From contig JAIXKI010000024.1 of the NCBI GenBank assembly GCA_026936105.1, positions 179,542-243,541 of the forward strand: 64,000 nt of DNA, read 5' to 3'. Source of the stretch: Chitinophagales bacterium (lineage in GTDB: Bacteria > Bacteroidota > Bacteroidia > Chitinophagales > Chitinophagaceae). Position numbers and translations under genes: made by a program. This document shows, piece after piece, positions 8,824-17,886 of this stretch. The notes under the pieces were generated by a model that was not told the origin of the DNA, made no database searches, and saw only the letters and a list, made by a program, of their open reading frames with translations. Positions within the stretch are counted from its first letter, which is position 1. Each line of letters begins with the position of its first letter.

Positions 8824-10716
8824 TTACCACTTTTTCATGTTATCCCTGTTATCGGGTGTGTTTATTAATTCTATTTTAAATGAACTTTTATAATTCAATT
8901 CGCCATTTTCTATAGCGAGTAATGTTGTTCCTTCATCATCTCCAACGGTACCATTTACCGGTTGTGTACTTCCAATTTTAAATGGTAATTCTAATTTATT
9001 CAGAGTTAAAGCGCCACCTGTTGACTTTTCCATTATACGGTTACCTGTAGCGGATGCCTCTTTGAGCTTTTGCCGATCTCTAAAATATTCAGCGGAACCT
9101 ATATAATTGGGATTGGCTTTTTCTTTCCGTTCAATACTCTTTTTTATTATTAGCAAACTATCCATTTTCTTTTGATCAGCAGATGAGACGCTGCCAAATT
9201 GGGCTTTTAATTTTCTTGCTATGGCAAGATCCTTTTTGCCCTGTGCGGTTTTAAAATAATTAGAATCATTGCCATGAACTGTCATACGTCTATTCCATGC
9301 CTCCATTTCCGATTCGCTAAAATTATTTTCGGCTTTTTTATACTTGTTAATTTCTTTTTTAAGATTCTCTGTATTGGCTTTACTTAAGGTAGAGCTCACC
9401 ACCCGGTACAACATAGGAATAGTCATCTCACCGGCCTGGTTACTTTTATAATGTTCCTCAGTCGGCCAGAGCCGGTCAAAGAATATTCTAAAAACCGGCT
9501 CTTTGTCGCACATATTTATATTGAATTTGACTGGTACGTTAAATTCTTTAGGTCCGGCGTATGCCAGCGCCTCTTTATCATGACCCAAAAATTCGGCCTG
9601 TTCTATTTTAAATGTCATTGTATTTCCGTTTTCAGGCTCCCATGTATAACATGGACCCTCGTCTGAAGTGATAACCCGGCATCGGATTTCGGTTTCGCCT
9701 CCAAAGCGTACGGTAACTTTATTACCATCCTTATCGAGTCCATCACCTGAATAAGAAATCGTAAGCTTAAAATGCATAAGCGAAATAGCCTTATTCCAGG
9801 CTTCTGCAACTTCATTTACATGTTCAATACTGAATTGCCCGTTATTATTCACTAATTTTTTTCTGTCTTCTAATTTAATACCCATCATTTCTATATCCCG
9901 TGGCAAGTAGAATATACCCGGGTACAATTGGTATTGATATTGTTTTAATAAGCGGTTTTTGTATTTTTCATAATAGTTTTTGGCCCAGGTTTTAAAATCA
10001 TCATTCAAATCACCTTTTGTGTAACCCAATAAACTCAGATCTCTCAAAACACTAAAATAATATTGTACACCACCTAAAAAATAATCCCCGCTATTCATGT
10101 ACTTTTTAACCATCATATCTATTTTTTCTTTTGCCCATAATGCCAGGAAATCAATTGATTTTTGAATATCATTATCTGTAATATTGTTCAGACAGGGATA
10201 AGCGTCTCCATTATCGTAAGAAGATGATACCAAACTCCCTCCAACGGTACTATGTCCTCCAAGCAAAATTGTTTTATCCTTTGCAATTTGCAACAGGGTG
10301 CTTATCATATCCGACTCCGGTTGAACGCTCTTTTTGTTGAAGGCATCAATGATTGGCTGATTTTTATCTGTATAGTTGTTTTCCTTGCAATCATGGCAAT
10401 CGGGATCAATTAAAGGAGGTATAGGTATTTCCGGATGGGTACCTTTATGAGCCTTAATCCAGCCTTCAATAGCATCATACTTTTCTTTAAGACTCGTGCA
10501 GTCATTTGAAATATCTTTCAGAGCTTTTGCTTTATCCTCAGCGCTGTAATCGGGTAACCCACTTTGGCAATAGCTTCTTTCGGTCATTAATAATATGAGC
10601 GAAAAGAAAATTGCAAAGAAGTATTGTGTTTTCAAAATAATAGTGTTTTGTGTGTTTAATTCATTATTAAAAATTTTGTTACTCCATAAATTTTTATCAT
10701 TTGCTAATTGCATCAT
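8824..10716 (-). CDS. Large secreted protein (copy A), unknown family
   Basis: 630 residues if translated from ATG 10716, which overlaps the preceding gene by 20 bases. The hydrophobic signal-like segment (YFFAIFFSLILLMTERSYCQ) only begins near residue 32, so a TTG start at 10635 (LKTQYFFAIFF...) is a plausible alternative. After it comes a CHDC motif, a long helical region, a beta-rich segment with GETEIRCRVITSDEGPCYTW, and a C-terminal helical stretch with SNYFKTAQGKKDLAIARKL and GSAEYFRDRQKL. It is paralogous to the 673-residue protein at 22444-24465 (same gene position, similar C-x2-C, PESD and Cys-Tyr-x-Trp/Ala-Trp motifs). The C-terminal motif recurs in the pseudogene at 20435-22335. 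Confidence 0.75.
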   Translation of the reverse strand: MMQLANDKNLWSNKIFNNELNTQNTIILKTQYFFAIFFSLILLMTERSYCQSGLPDYSAEDKAKALKDISNDCTSLKEKYDAIEGWIKAHKGTHPEIPIPPLIDPDCHDCKENNYTDKNQPIIDAFNKKSVQPESDMISTLLQIAKDKTILLGGHSTVGGSLVSSSYDNGDAYPCLNNITDNDIQKSIDFLALWAKEKIDMMVKKYMNSGDYFLGGVQYYFSVLRDLSLLGYTKGDLNDDFKTWAKNYYEKYKNRLLKQYQYQLYPGIFYLPRDIEMMGIKLEDRKKLVNNNGQFSIEHVNEVAEAWNKAISLMHFKLTISYSGDGLDKDGNKVTVRFGGETEIRCRVITSDEGPCYTWEPENGNTMTFKIEQAEFLGHDKEALAYAGPKEFNVPVKFNINMCDKEPVFRIFFDRLWPTEEHYKSNQAGEMTIPMLYRVVSSTLSKANTENLKKEINKYKKAENNFSESEMEAWNRRMTVHGNDSNYFKTAQGKKDLAIARKLKAQFGSVSSADQKKMDSLLIIKKSIERKEKANPNYIGSAEYFRDRQKLKEASATGNRIMEKSTGGALTLNKLELPFKIGSTQPVNGTVGDDEGTTLLAIENGELNYKSSFKIELINTPDNRDNMKKW

Positions 10717-11914
10717 TTAATTTTTCCCAGTCAATTGCTTTAATAATTTCTTTAGCTACAGGTGCAGGAGCAGTAATGGTTACAACAAAATTTTCAATAA
10801 AAGGCGATTGCTTTTTATGAATAAAGGGATAAAGTACATAAGTGCCTGCCTGCATGTTAACTCCTTTCCAGTTGCCGAAAAACAGCATAGATTTTTCTTC
10901 GGGGGTACTCACTTCATCAGTTGGTGCACGGTAAAGTTGCCAGGCAAAAGGTACCCCGGGAACGTGAAGAACAGAAGATTTGTCTCTGCCTACAACTGTA
11001 TAATCTTCCTTTAGATAGGGACTATTGCCGTTTATTGAAATTTCTATATCTTGTAAATTCTTAATTCTGAATACGTTTTTAGCAGCCTGTGAAATAACTT
11101 TTAGATTGCCTGCATTTCTTGATATCTGATCATTATAAAATTGCAAGGAATCGTTCATCATTTTACCATAGTCAGAATTCGGATCAAGAGAAAGTTTGAG
11201 GTCATAAAAGTCGCTACAAAAAAATAAGGGGCGATACGGTGAAGGATTATTAGCTAATTGGGAGCTACGTCCGTTTTTTTGCTCTATTATTTCCCAACCG
11301 CTCTTTTGTAGTGGTTGAATAAAAGTCTTGTCGAAAATGGTAACGGATTTATCTATAACAAGTTTTTCAGCTTGTCTTTGTTTCCTGCATTCATCAGTGA
11401 ATTCTCCTGTACGTGTGGTATGAAAATTCCCTTTAATAGAAATTGAAATATTTTGATGACTCCATGACAGGTATGCACCCATGATACCTTCAAAATTGCC
11501 TTCCACTATTCCACCTTTATTTTGATCGTACCGGGTAACAGTGATTGTAAAATCTTTTGCGTATGCCTGCAATGTGTAGCCATATACTTTGGGATTAGTA
11601 TTGTACGAAAAGTAAGCAAAGAGGGAATCGTTTTTATCGTTTTCGTCTTTCTGCGTCCAGCGCCAGCTTTTTACTTTCGTGGGAAAGGTTATATCAATGA
11701 GATCATTAGAACTTTTACCCATAAAGGCTCTTATATGCCCATAAGCTTCATCGAGGTCATTCGGATCGTCTTCCTCAATCGGGTCGCAGTTTAGCAACGT
11801 GGTATTATCCAGGTTTAATTCTTTGCATTGAAAGGAAATACTGCTTTGGGCATTTGGAGATACCCAAAGCAACAAGAGAACACAAGTCGCAATGATCATT
11901 TTATTTTTTCCCAT
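10697..11914 (-). CDS. Secreted two-domain protein (copy A), unknown family
   Basis: 405 residues with a signal peptide (MGKNKMIIATCVLLLLWVSPNAQ). The N-terminal half contains CKELNL, the acidic block PIEEDDPNDLDEAYGHIR and a beta-rich part ending in GGIVEGNFEG...IKGNFHTTRTG, which resembles small secreted lipocalin-like domains. The C-terminal half carries FFGNWKG and SPFIENFVVTI followed by IKAIDWEKLN. The 415-residue protein at 24771-26018 is a full-length paralogue, and the pseudogene at 20435-22335 shares the N-terminal half at near DNA identity. Function unknown; export and co-transcription with an OmpA-domain gene 19 bases upstream point to the cell envelope. Confidence 0.8.
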   Translation of the reverse strand: MGKNKMIIATCVLLLLWVSPNAQSSISFQCKELNLDNTTLLNCDPIEEDDPNDLDEAYGHIRAFMGKSSNDLIDITFPTKVKSWRWTQKDENDKNDSLFAYFSYNTNPKVYGYTLQAYAKDFTITVTRYDQNKGGIVEGNFEGIMGAYLSWSHQNISISIKGNFHTTRTGEFTDECRKQRQAEKLVIDKSVTIFDKTFIQPLQKSGWEIIEQKNGRSSQLANNPSPYRPLFFCSDFYDLKLSLDPNSDYGKMMNDSLQFYNDQISRNAGNLKVISQAAKNVFRIKNLQDIEISINGNSPYLKEDYTVVGRDKSSVLHVPGVPFAWQLYRAPTDEVSTPEEKSMLFFGNWKGVNMQAGTYVLYPFIHKKQSPFIENFVVTITAPAPVAKEIIKAIDWEKLNDAISK

Positions 11915-11933
11915 TTCTGTAAGTTTATAAGCA

Positions 11934-13136
11934 CTACATTTTTACAAACTCCACCCTCCTGTTATTTGCCCTTCCTTCCGGTGAATCATTGTCGCTGATT
12001 GGTTTTGTATCACCAAAGCCTTTGGTTGTAAGTCGTGAAGCATCTACGCCCATTTTTACCAATTGTGTTTTTACTGCTTCAGCTCTTTGTTGTGATAATG
12101 TCAGATTATGTGCTGCATTTCCGGTGTTATCGGTATGGCCGTCTATTTCAAATTTCAAATCAGGATTAGTTTTTAAAACATTTACGATCATATTCAATGT
12201 GCCCATGCTTTCAGGTTTGATGTTGGATTTATCAATGTCGAAAGTTATTCCGTGGGTTACAATTTTTGCTTCGGTGAATTTTTTACCAATCATATTCATC
12301 GCACCTCCTTTTGCAGCACGAACATTGGTAATAATGATTGGGTTGGTAACATCACCTATACCTGCAAATCCAAATGCGGTGGGAATAGCATTAAAATTGG
12401 GGATTACTAAAACCCGGTATTGATCAATATAACATTTTACCTGGCCGTTTTTATAAATGAGCGCTGCATGATGCCATTTGTTGCGGTAAGTATCATCGTT
12501 TTCATTTGGGTAGTTGGCGCTAAATTCTGCCGGAAGCTCAAATGTAGATACCTCGCCACTTGTGCTAAACTGCACGTATCCCTCGGAGGCGTTGCCATCT
12601 TTATCTGTAAATTCAAATGCCACACCGGGTCCATAGCCTGCATTGGCATAATAATCAAATTCAATAGTAAATGGATCGGTTAAATACGAAGTTGTTTTCA
12701 TCCGTGGATACACCTGGCAATAATTTCCTTCTGTTAGGAGAAAGGCAGGTTTACCATTTACTTTATTAATTACAGCTTGTCCTTTAGTAAGCGTCCAGTG
12801 TGAAGGAAATTCTCCATCCTGATCTTCTGTAAAATCATCCGCAAATAAAACGGTATCACCGGGAACAAAGTCATAGTTCTGATATGTTTTGAGCGATGCC
12901 GGGGCGGAAGTATCATTACTATTGCTAGCGGTATTTTTTTCAGTTTTTGAATCCGAGTCGGTATCTGAAGTGGAATTTGATTTCTTTTTAGTGGCATCTT
13001 CGGTTTTATCTAACCCCTTATCAATAGCTTCATCTGTCTTTTCATCTACACGCTGGTTTGTCTTGTCTTTGATTTTGTCTTTCAGTTTCTTAAAAAATTG
13101 TCCATTGGCAGTACCTGCAAAAACTGAGAAGATCAA
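11934..13136 (-). CDS. OmpA-domain envelope protein (copy A), signal peptide out of frame
   Basis: 400 residues in the open frame, which begins at a TTG. The order is a Lys/Asp/Thr-rich low-complexity region, a jellyroll/LamG-like beta domain (about residues 95-290, with FADDFTEDQDGEFPSHW and KWHHAALIY), then a C-terminal OmpA-like peptidoglycan-binding domain with FEIDGHTDNTG and NLTLSQQRAEAVK. Upstream, ATG 13158 opens MKRLLLF in another frame; deleting one T from the five-T run at 13138-13142 would fuse it to give MKRLLLLLIFSVFAGTANGQ, a textbook signal peptide. The paralogue at 26037-27290 is intact. As sequenced this gene lacks a functional export signal. Confidence 0.85.
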   Translation of the reverse strand: MIFSVFAGTANGQFFKKLKDKIKDKTNQRVDEKTDEAIDKGLDKTEDATKKKSNSTSDTDSDSKTEKNTASNSNDTSAPASLKTYQNYDFVPGDTVLFADDFTEDQDGEFPSHWTLTKGQAVINKVNGKPAFLLTEGNYCQVYPRMKTTSYLTDPFTIEFDYYANAGYGPGVAFEFTDKDGNASEGYVQFSTSGEVSTFELPAEFSANYPNENDDTYRNKWHHAALIYKNGQVKCYIDQYRVLVIPNFNAIPTAFGFAGIGDVTNPIIITNVRAAKGGAMNMIGKKFTEAKIVTHGITFDIDKSNIKPESMGTLNMIVNVLKTNPDLKFEIDGHTDNTGNAAHNLTLSQQRAEAVKTQLVKMGVDASRLTTKGFGDTKPISDNDSPEGRANNRRVEFVKM

Positions 13137-13137
13137 T

Positions 13138-13158
13138 AAAAAGCAACAATCTTTTCAT
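13138..13158 (-). other. Displaced signal-peptide start of the OmpA-domain gene
   Basis: ATG at 13158 is followed by MKRLLLF; five T at 13142-13138 shift the frame by one relative to the downstream open frame. With four T the frames join into a complete signal peptide. Confidence 0.65.
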
Positions 13159-13233
13159 ATAAATAAATTTTATAAAGTTGCTGCTTTATGACAGGCAAGT
13201 CAATCACAAAAAGTGTGAGACGGCCTCATCCGA

Positions 13234-13252
13234 CCTTCTCCATAGGAGAAGG
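13234..13252. repeat. Palindromic intergenic element CCTTCTCC/GGAGAAGG
   Basis: An 8-bp perfect inverted repeat (CCTTCTCC 13234-13241, GGAGAAGG 13245-13252) with three central bases. A second G/C-rich inverted element lies nearby (about 13334-13356, CCCCCTTTGGGGG...AAGGGGG). Both are of the kind dispersed between genes in this group. They lie downstream of the copy A response-regulator stop codon and could end that transcript, but no T-run supports this. Confidence 0.45.
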
Positions 13253-13361
13253 ACACCAGCACACAGATCCCATTATTGTTATGTAACTATTTTATTAAAA
13301 TTTTCTAAAAGCATGGGCTGTGTGATGGCTTATCCCCCTTTGGGGGACCAAGGGGGCTATG

Positions 13362-13982
13362 CTATCTCCCATACACTTTATTCAGCGCTTCGGTTCTGCT
13401 TTGTACCTGGAGTTTTTCGTAAATTTTCCTGGCATGGCTGCGGATGGTTTCCATACTCACTTTCATTTCATCGGCAATTTCTTTATAGCGCAGGCCTTTG
13501 GCAAGTGCTTTAAGAACTTCTTTTTCTTTCGGGGTGAGGATATCTGTTTCATCAATAGAATCTTTTTTCTGGAAAGAGGCAATGACCTTGCGGGCGATCT
13601 GGCTGCTCATGGGCGAGCCGCCATTATATACCTCAACGATGGCATCCAGAATTTTTGACGGAGCTGTTTTTTTCAGCAGGTAACCGCTGGCGCCTGCTTT
13701 CAACGATTCAAAAATATTTTCATCGTCTTCATACACAGTGCTCATGATGAATTGTGTCCGGGGACAAAGACCTTTTAATTTTTTTACAGCTTCAATCCCG
13801 TTTAAACCGGGCAGGTTGATATCCATCAACACCACATCAGGCGACAAAGCAGGGAGTTCTTCTATGGCCTGCTCGCCGGTAGCAAATGTTTTTTGACAAC
13901 TGAAGCCTTCGCTCGAATCAATAAGAAGCTGAAGGCCTTCCCGGATTTCTTTGATATCATCTATGACAACGACCTGTATCAT
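13362..13982 (-). CDS. NarL/LuxR-family response regulator (copy A)
   Basis: 206 residues. The receiver domain has acidic residues D8-D9, phospho-acceptor D54 in LMDINLPG and conserved Lys in GYLLKK (about 104-109). The C-terminal GerE/LuxR helix-turn-helix includes LTPKEKEVLKALAKGLRYKEIA. The linker SPMSSQIARKVIASFQ is shared with the regulators at 27430 and 43812, so all three are one subfamily. It is 49 bases downstream of the propeller histidine kinase and is presumably its partner, controlling the following envelope genes. Confidence 0.93.
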   Translation of the reverse strand: MIQVVVIDDIKEIREGLQLLIDSSEGFSCQKTFATGEQAIEELPALSPDVVLMDINLPGLNGIEAVKKLKGLCPRTQFIMSTVYEDDENIFESLKAGASGYLLKKTAPSKILDAIVEVYNGGSPMSSQIARKVIASFQKKDSIDETDILTPKEKEVLKALAKGLRYKEIADEMKVSMETIRSHARKIYEKLQVQSRTEALNKVYGR

Positions 13983-14031
13983 TTTTTCAAATATAGTAAC
14001 TGCTATACTAAAACATCATCACAAAAAAGTG

Positions 14032-16965
14032 TTAGACGGATACCTTGATCTTCGTTTCTGTTCCTTTCCCTGGCTCAGATTTAATCTCATAGGTCCCTCC
14101 TATCTGCTGAATCCTGTTTTTCATATTGCTCAGCCCGTTTCCGAATTCCCTGGTTTGATTGACGTCAAATCCTTTTCCGTCGTCTTTTATGGTTAATTCA
14201 ATACGGTTATCCGTGATTCCGATAGCCAGGGTTACTTTATCACACCAGGCATGTTTACCGATGTTATTGAAAGATTCTTTTACCGTCAGAAAAATATTCC
14301 TTCTTGTTTCTTCGGATAACCTGATCAACGGGAATTTTTCAGGAAAGATGAATTGTGTTTCGACCATAAAAGGCTCAAAAAATTTCAAGGCATATTCCCG
14401 GATATATGAAGCCAGGCTTTCCAATGTATCATTCTTTGGGTTTAAAATCCAGATAATATCCTGCAGGTTGTCCACTAATTCCCTTGATGATTCGGAAATA
14501 TTTTCCAGTTGTTGTTTTGCTTTTTCCGGATCGTTGATTTGTTTTTTTACCACTTCACTCATAATGGCAATTTTTGTCAGACCGCTTCCCAGATCATCGT
14601 GCATATCCCGGCTGATACGTCTCCGTTCTTTTTCAACTGCCTGTTCCTTTTCCAGTTTCAATAATTTTTCTTTCAGGTTTTTTTGTGAAATATAACTAAC
14701 AATAATTCCAAAGAGTGAAACCAGTACCAATCCCGCAAGAAGAATGAACCAGGTTGCTTTCCAGAAGGGTTCCATTACCCGGAAAGGAACCGAAATAATA
14801 TTAGAAGAAGCGACACCATTGGCACTGGAGGCTTTTAATTCAACTGTATAATTTCCAGGGGAAAGATTGGCGTATTGTATTTCACCCTTGTTACCGATAT
14901 ACCGCCAACCGGTATCAATACCTTTGAGTTTACAATAATATTCATTGCGTAATGGATTGGAAAAATCAGGCAAAGCCCAGCGGAATGTAATATTATGACT
15001 GCGATAACTGAATTGCAGTGTTGAAATACTATCCCATGTAACAGGCTTTTCATTTACAAGAATTTTCCTCAATTGTTCATTAGGAACTTTTGACACTGCA
15101 GTTAAAAATTTCTGAGGGTTAAAAGAAGTGATATAGTTATTGTTTGCAAATAACATTGTTCCATTGCTGCGACAAAACAATGTTCCATCCATATCATTAT
15201 TTAAAAGCCCGTCTGCTGTGGTAAACCTGCGAAATACATTGCTTGTTTCATTGTAAACCAATAATCCATTTTTAGTAATAAACCACCAGTTCCCAATTTT
15301 ATCCGGACAAACATTATAAAGCTGTTTGTTCATTTCCGGTGGAATGGTGATTATTTTTAATTGCCGGTTATTTTCATTCCACTTCAGCAATGCATCCGGT
15401 ATGACACTATATAAAAACCCATTTTTGTAATAGATATTTCCTGTATGTACTGTTTCTCCTATTTGTTTTGAGAATGGTTTTGAGAATTTACCGGAATTTT
15501 TTTCATACAATATAATTCCTTCATCAAGGTCTGACATCCAGATATTCCCGTTTTTATCTTCAACGGCATCTGCAATCACTAATTTTTTTGGTTTACCTGC
15601 TTTCATGAGAAAATGATCCCATACATCTTTAAATTTTCCAGACGTAGTATCCAGCATCCAGATGCCTTCCCTCCAGGGAAAAACCCAAAGTCTTTTATTG
15701 CTGTCAAAAAAAAGATGCGTAATAAAATTTCTTGGAAGAGATGTGTTGTCATTATTTTCATGAAAAAACCATTGCAAGTGCCCGGTTTCCATATTGTATT
15801 TCGCAATTCCTGCAGTAGTTCCCAGCCAAAGATTTTTATTAGCGTCAAAAATTAATGATAGTATAGCCGGATGCGTACCGGATTTTTTATCTATAGTTTC
15901 AAGATGGAATATAGGAGCAAAATCTTTTTTTAAATTCCAGTTATCATCATACAACTTTAAAAAATTGTCAGACTCTCCGCCTACAAATGTTAACTGATTC
16001 CAGTCGGATAGTACTACAGCCTGGCTTGTGATCTCATTATTAAAAAAATGATGTTGAAAAAATTGTCTGCCGGGATTATAGACATAAAGTCCGGCTGATG
16101 AACCTAACCAAACCCATCCATCAGTTGAACGATAACAGGGAGAAAAATCAGGAATTGCTGATAATGAACCGGGCAATGTATTTTGAAAAAATTGAGCATT
16201 GGTAGGATCGAAAGCAAGTAACTGCCCGTTCAGCCATAAAACAGTTTGTCCATTTGGCTGAGTGGCTTCTGTAATAGAACTTACCGTGGTTGGATGTAAG
16301 GGCAATGTAGAATAATGGATAACCTTACCGCTTTGTTTGTCTAATTGCTCCAACCCATTATCCCAATTGCCCACCCATATTTTTTTATCACTGCTTTCAT
16401 ATACATAGGTAAACAACTCATTATAGTCCGGATCATTTGCAGCGCTTATCTCTTTTCTGTAATGAAATGAATTCAGATCAAAAGACCATAGACCATTGCC
16501 CGAAGCAATCCAGAATTTATTTTCATCTTTATCTTTTATCAGATGTATTAATTTATTGCAATTGGCATTTTCGGCTTTTTTTGTTTCAGGATTATAATAA
16601 GCCCGGAAACTGTGAGATGCAGGATCAAACAAAAATAAACCTCCGTCAGTACTGCACCAGATATTTTGTTTTGATGTTATACAAATAGAATTGATATGAG
16701 AAGAGCTACCATAAGGGCTTGCATTTGGTAAATAGGAAATAAATTTATTTTCTTTCTTCAGGAAACAAGATAAACCAACGGGAGTACCTATCCAGATATT
16801 ACCCCGCACATCTTCTGTCAGGCAAAGGATATTGCTGCTTATTAGTGATGCCGAATCATTTTTTTGATGTCTGAAAATTGTTATGGAAGACCCATCCAGC
16901 AAATTCAGCCCATCGGATGTTCCCACCCACAACAGACCGCTTTTGTCTTTTAATACACACTGCAC
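14032..16965 (-). CDS. Propeller-type sensor histidine kinase (copy A), 5' end broken
   Basis: 977 residues counted from GTG 16965; the frame is open back to 17013, where a TAA precedes it. Around ten beta-propeller (reg_prop) blades are visible (LWVGTSDGL, IWIGTPVGL, VWLGSSAGL, LWLGTTAGI and others), then a Y_Y_Y-type Ig domain, one transmembrane helix (WFILLAGLVLVSLFGIIVSYI), a HisKA_3 dimerisation domain with H789 in MHDDLGSG, and an ATPase domain with DDGKGFD and GNGLSNM. The propeller should be periplasmic, so a signal peptide is required, yet none is in frame: homologous sequence (NIVLYSISK) continues upstream only after a one-base shift near 16988. Confidence 0.9.
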   Translation of the reverse strand: MQCVLKDKSGLLWVGTSDGLNLLDGSSITIFRHQKNDSASLISSNILCLTEDVRGNIWIGTPVGLSCFLKKENKFISYLPNASPYGSSSHINSICITSKQNIWCSTDGGLFLFDPASHSFRAYYNPETKKAENANCNKLIHLIKDKDENKFWIASGNGLWSFDLNSFHYRKEISAANDPDYNELFTYVYESSDKKIWVGNWDNGLEQLDKQSGKVIHYSTLPLHPTTVSSITEATQPNGQTVLWLNGQLLAFDPTNAQFFQNTLPGSLSAIPDFSPCYRSTDGWVWLGSSAGLYVYNPGRQFFQHHFFNNEITSQAVVLSDWNQLTFVGGESDNFLKLYDDNWNLKKDFAPIFHLETIDKKSGTHPAILSLIFDANKNLWLGTTAGIAKYNMETGHLQWFFHENNDNTSLPRNFITHLFFDSNKRLWVFPWREGIWMLDTTSGKFKDVWDHFLMKAGKPKKLVIADAVEDKNGNIWMSDLDEGIILYEKNSGKFSKPFSKQIGETVHTGNIYYKNGFLYSVIPDALLKWNENNRQLKIITIPPEMNKQLYNVCPDKIGNWWFITKNGLLVYNETSNVFRRFTTADGLLNNDMDGTLFCRSNGTMLFANNNYITSFNPQKFLTAVSKVPNEQLRKILVNEKPVTWDSISTLQFSYRSHNITFRWALPDFSNPLRNEYYCKLKGIDTGWRYIGNKGEIQYANLSPGNYTVELKASSANGVASSNIISVPFRVMEPFWKATWFILLAGLVLVSLFGIIVSYISQKNLKEKLLKLEKEQAVEKERRRISRDMHDDLGSGLTKIAIMSEVVKKQINDPEKAKQQLENISESSRELVDNLQDIIWILNPKNDTLESLASYIREYALKFFEPFMVETQFIFPEKFPLIRLSEETRRNIFLTVKESFNNIGKHAWCDKVTLAIGITDNRIELTIKDDGKGFDVNQTREFGNGLSNMKNRIQQIGGTYEIKSEPGKGTETKIKVSV

Positions 16966-17295
16966 ATGATCATCACTCAGTCCATTGGCTTCGAAATGGA
17001 ATACAGAACAATATTATTGCCTGCAACCTGCGCTGTCACCTGAAATTGCTTATTAAATAATATATTACTATCAGTAAAGCCTTTTCAATTCATAAACTTA
17101 ATGCCTGAATTTACAAAAGAAAATGTTTATGAATGAAAATAGGGCATTGAAATACTTACTATTTATTTTAATATTATTTGGTTACTCTCTTTTCATAAAT
17201 ACTTTTAGACTATTTACTTCCCAATACTACAGTAACTTAAAAAGTGACTTACATTGTTTTGATTTATGGAAAACTTAATTTAATGTTTGGCCCTT
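16966..17295. other. Intergenic region upstream of the copy A kinase
   Basis: About 330 bases, very AT-rich. The left third holds the kinase remnant; the rest (17094-17295) shows no plausible gene or clean TAnnTTTG promoter on either strand. It presumably contains the kinase promoter, which I could not place. Confidence 0.5.
16986..17093 (-). other. Frameshifted 5' remnant of the copy A kinase
   Basis: Read rightmost first on the minus strand, ATG 17093 is followed at once by a stop. Three different frames then supply LKRLY, LIVIYYLISNF and QVTAQVAGNNIVLYSISK, and the main frame resumes at ANGLSDDHVQC near 16988. Joined, these would make a signal peptide plus the first propeller strand, matching the layout of the copy B kinase. 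The last junction (NIVLYSISK to ANGLSDD) is convincing; the earlier ones are tentative. Confidence 0.45.
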
Positions 17296-17787
17296 TTACT
17301 CCGATCTTTTAATATTAAAACTTCCGCTCACATGGTAAAGCCCGCTATTTTTGCCAGAACTATCTTTTAGTGTTGCATCGAAAGTGCCAATAATGCTGTC
17401 GCCAATAGTGTTGGGATAGTGCGTAATGGTAATGCTACCCGGTGTCTGATCCACATTCATCAGCATGGGGCCTGCCACTCCATTGAAGTCAATAGTAATA
17501 GACCCTAAAGGTGAATTACTATCTTTTGAGTTTAATGGAAACTTACCATTTCCAGCCGGGCTTGTTCGGAAGATGGCAGTGATGTCCATGGGAGTTCCAT
17601 CTTCATTTTTAAACGTTGCACAACTGAAGTTGAAATCTATATGACCCGGGCCTCCATTTTTTGTTTCATTGCAACTGAAATTTGAATTTGGAAATTGAAG
17701 AAATTTATAGGTGATGGCTTTTTTGCCATTTGGAGTTACCACCAGGGTTGCCTCGCCATATTGAGCGTTGCAATGTTGAACGGACAC
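17296..17787 (-). CDS. Small secreted beta-rich protein, start codon region out of frame
   Basis: 163 residues from GTG 17787, but the same frame continues upstream as EKLILWLPFTLLATVSVQHC, which is clearly a signal peptide without an ATG. ATG 17831 lies one base out of frame: a sixth A in the five-A run at 17824-17828 would give MKKLILWLPFTLLATV. The mature part has ITHYPNTIGDSIIGTF...YHVSGSFNIKR, resembling ITRYDNKKGGIIEGTF...VKGNFKTTR in the larger secreted proteins here, so it is probably a single-domain relative. Function unknown. It follows the serine hydrolase gene on the same strand. Confidence 0.65.
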   Translation of the reverse strand: MSVQHCNAQYGEATLVVTPNGKKAITYKFLQFPNSNFSCNETKNGGPGHIDFNFSCATFKNEDGTPMDITAIFRTSPAGNGKFPLNSKDSNSPLGSITIDFNGVAGPMLMNVDQTPGSITITHYPNTIGDSIIGTFDATLKDSSGKNSGLYHVSGSFNIKRSE

Positions 17788-17886
17788 TGTAGCTAACAGT
17801 GTGAAGGGTAACCATAAGATTAGTTTTTCATTTAAAATTTTTAAAATATTTTTAAAAATAATTAAAGATTTTTGACTGTTTCTAAT

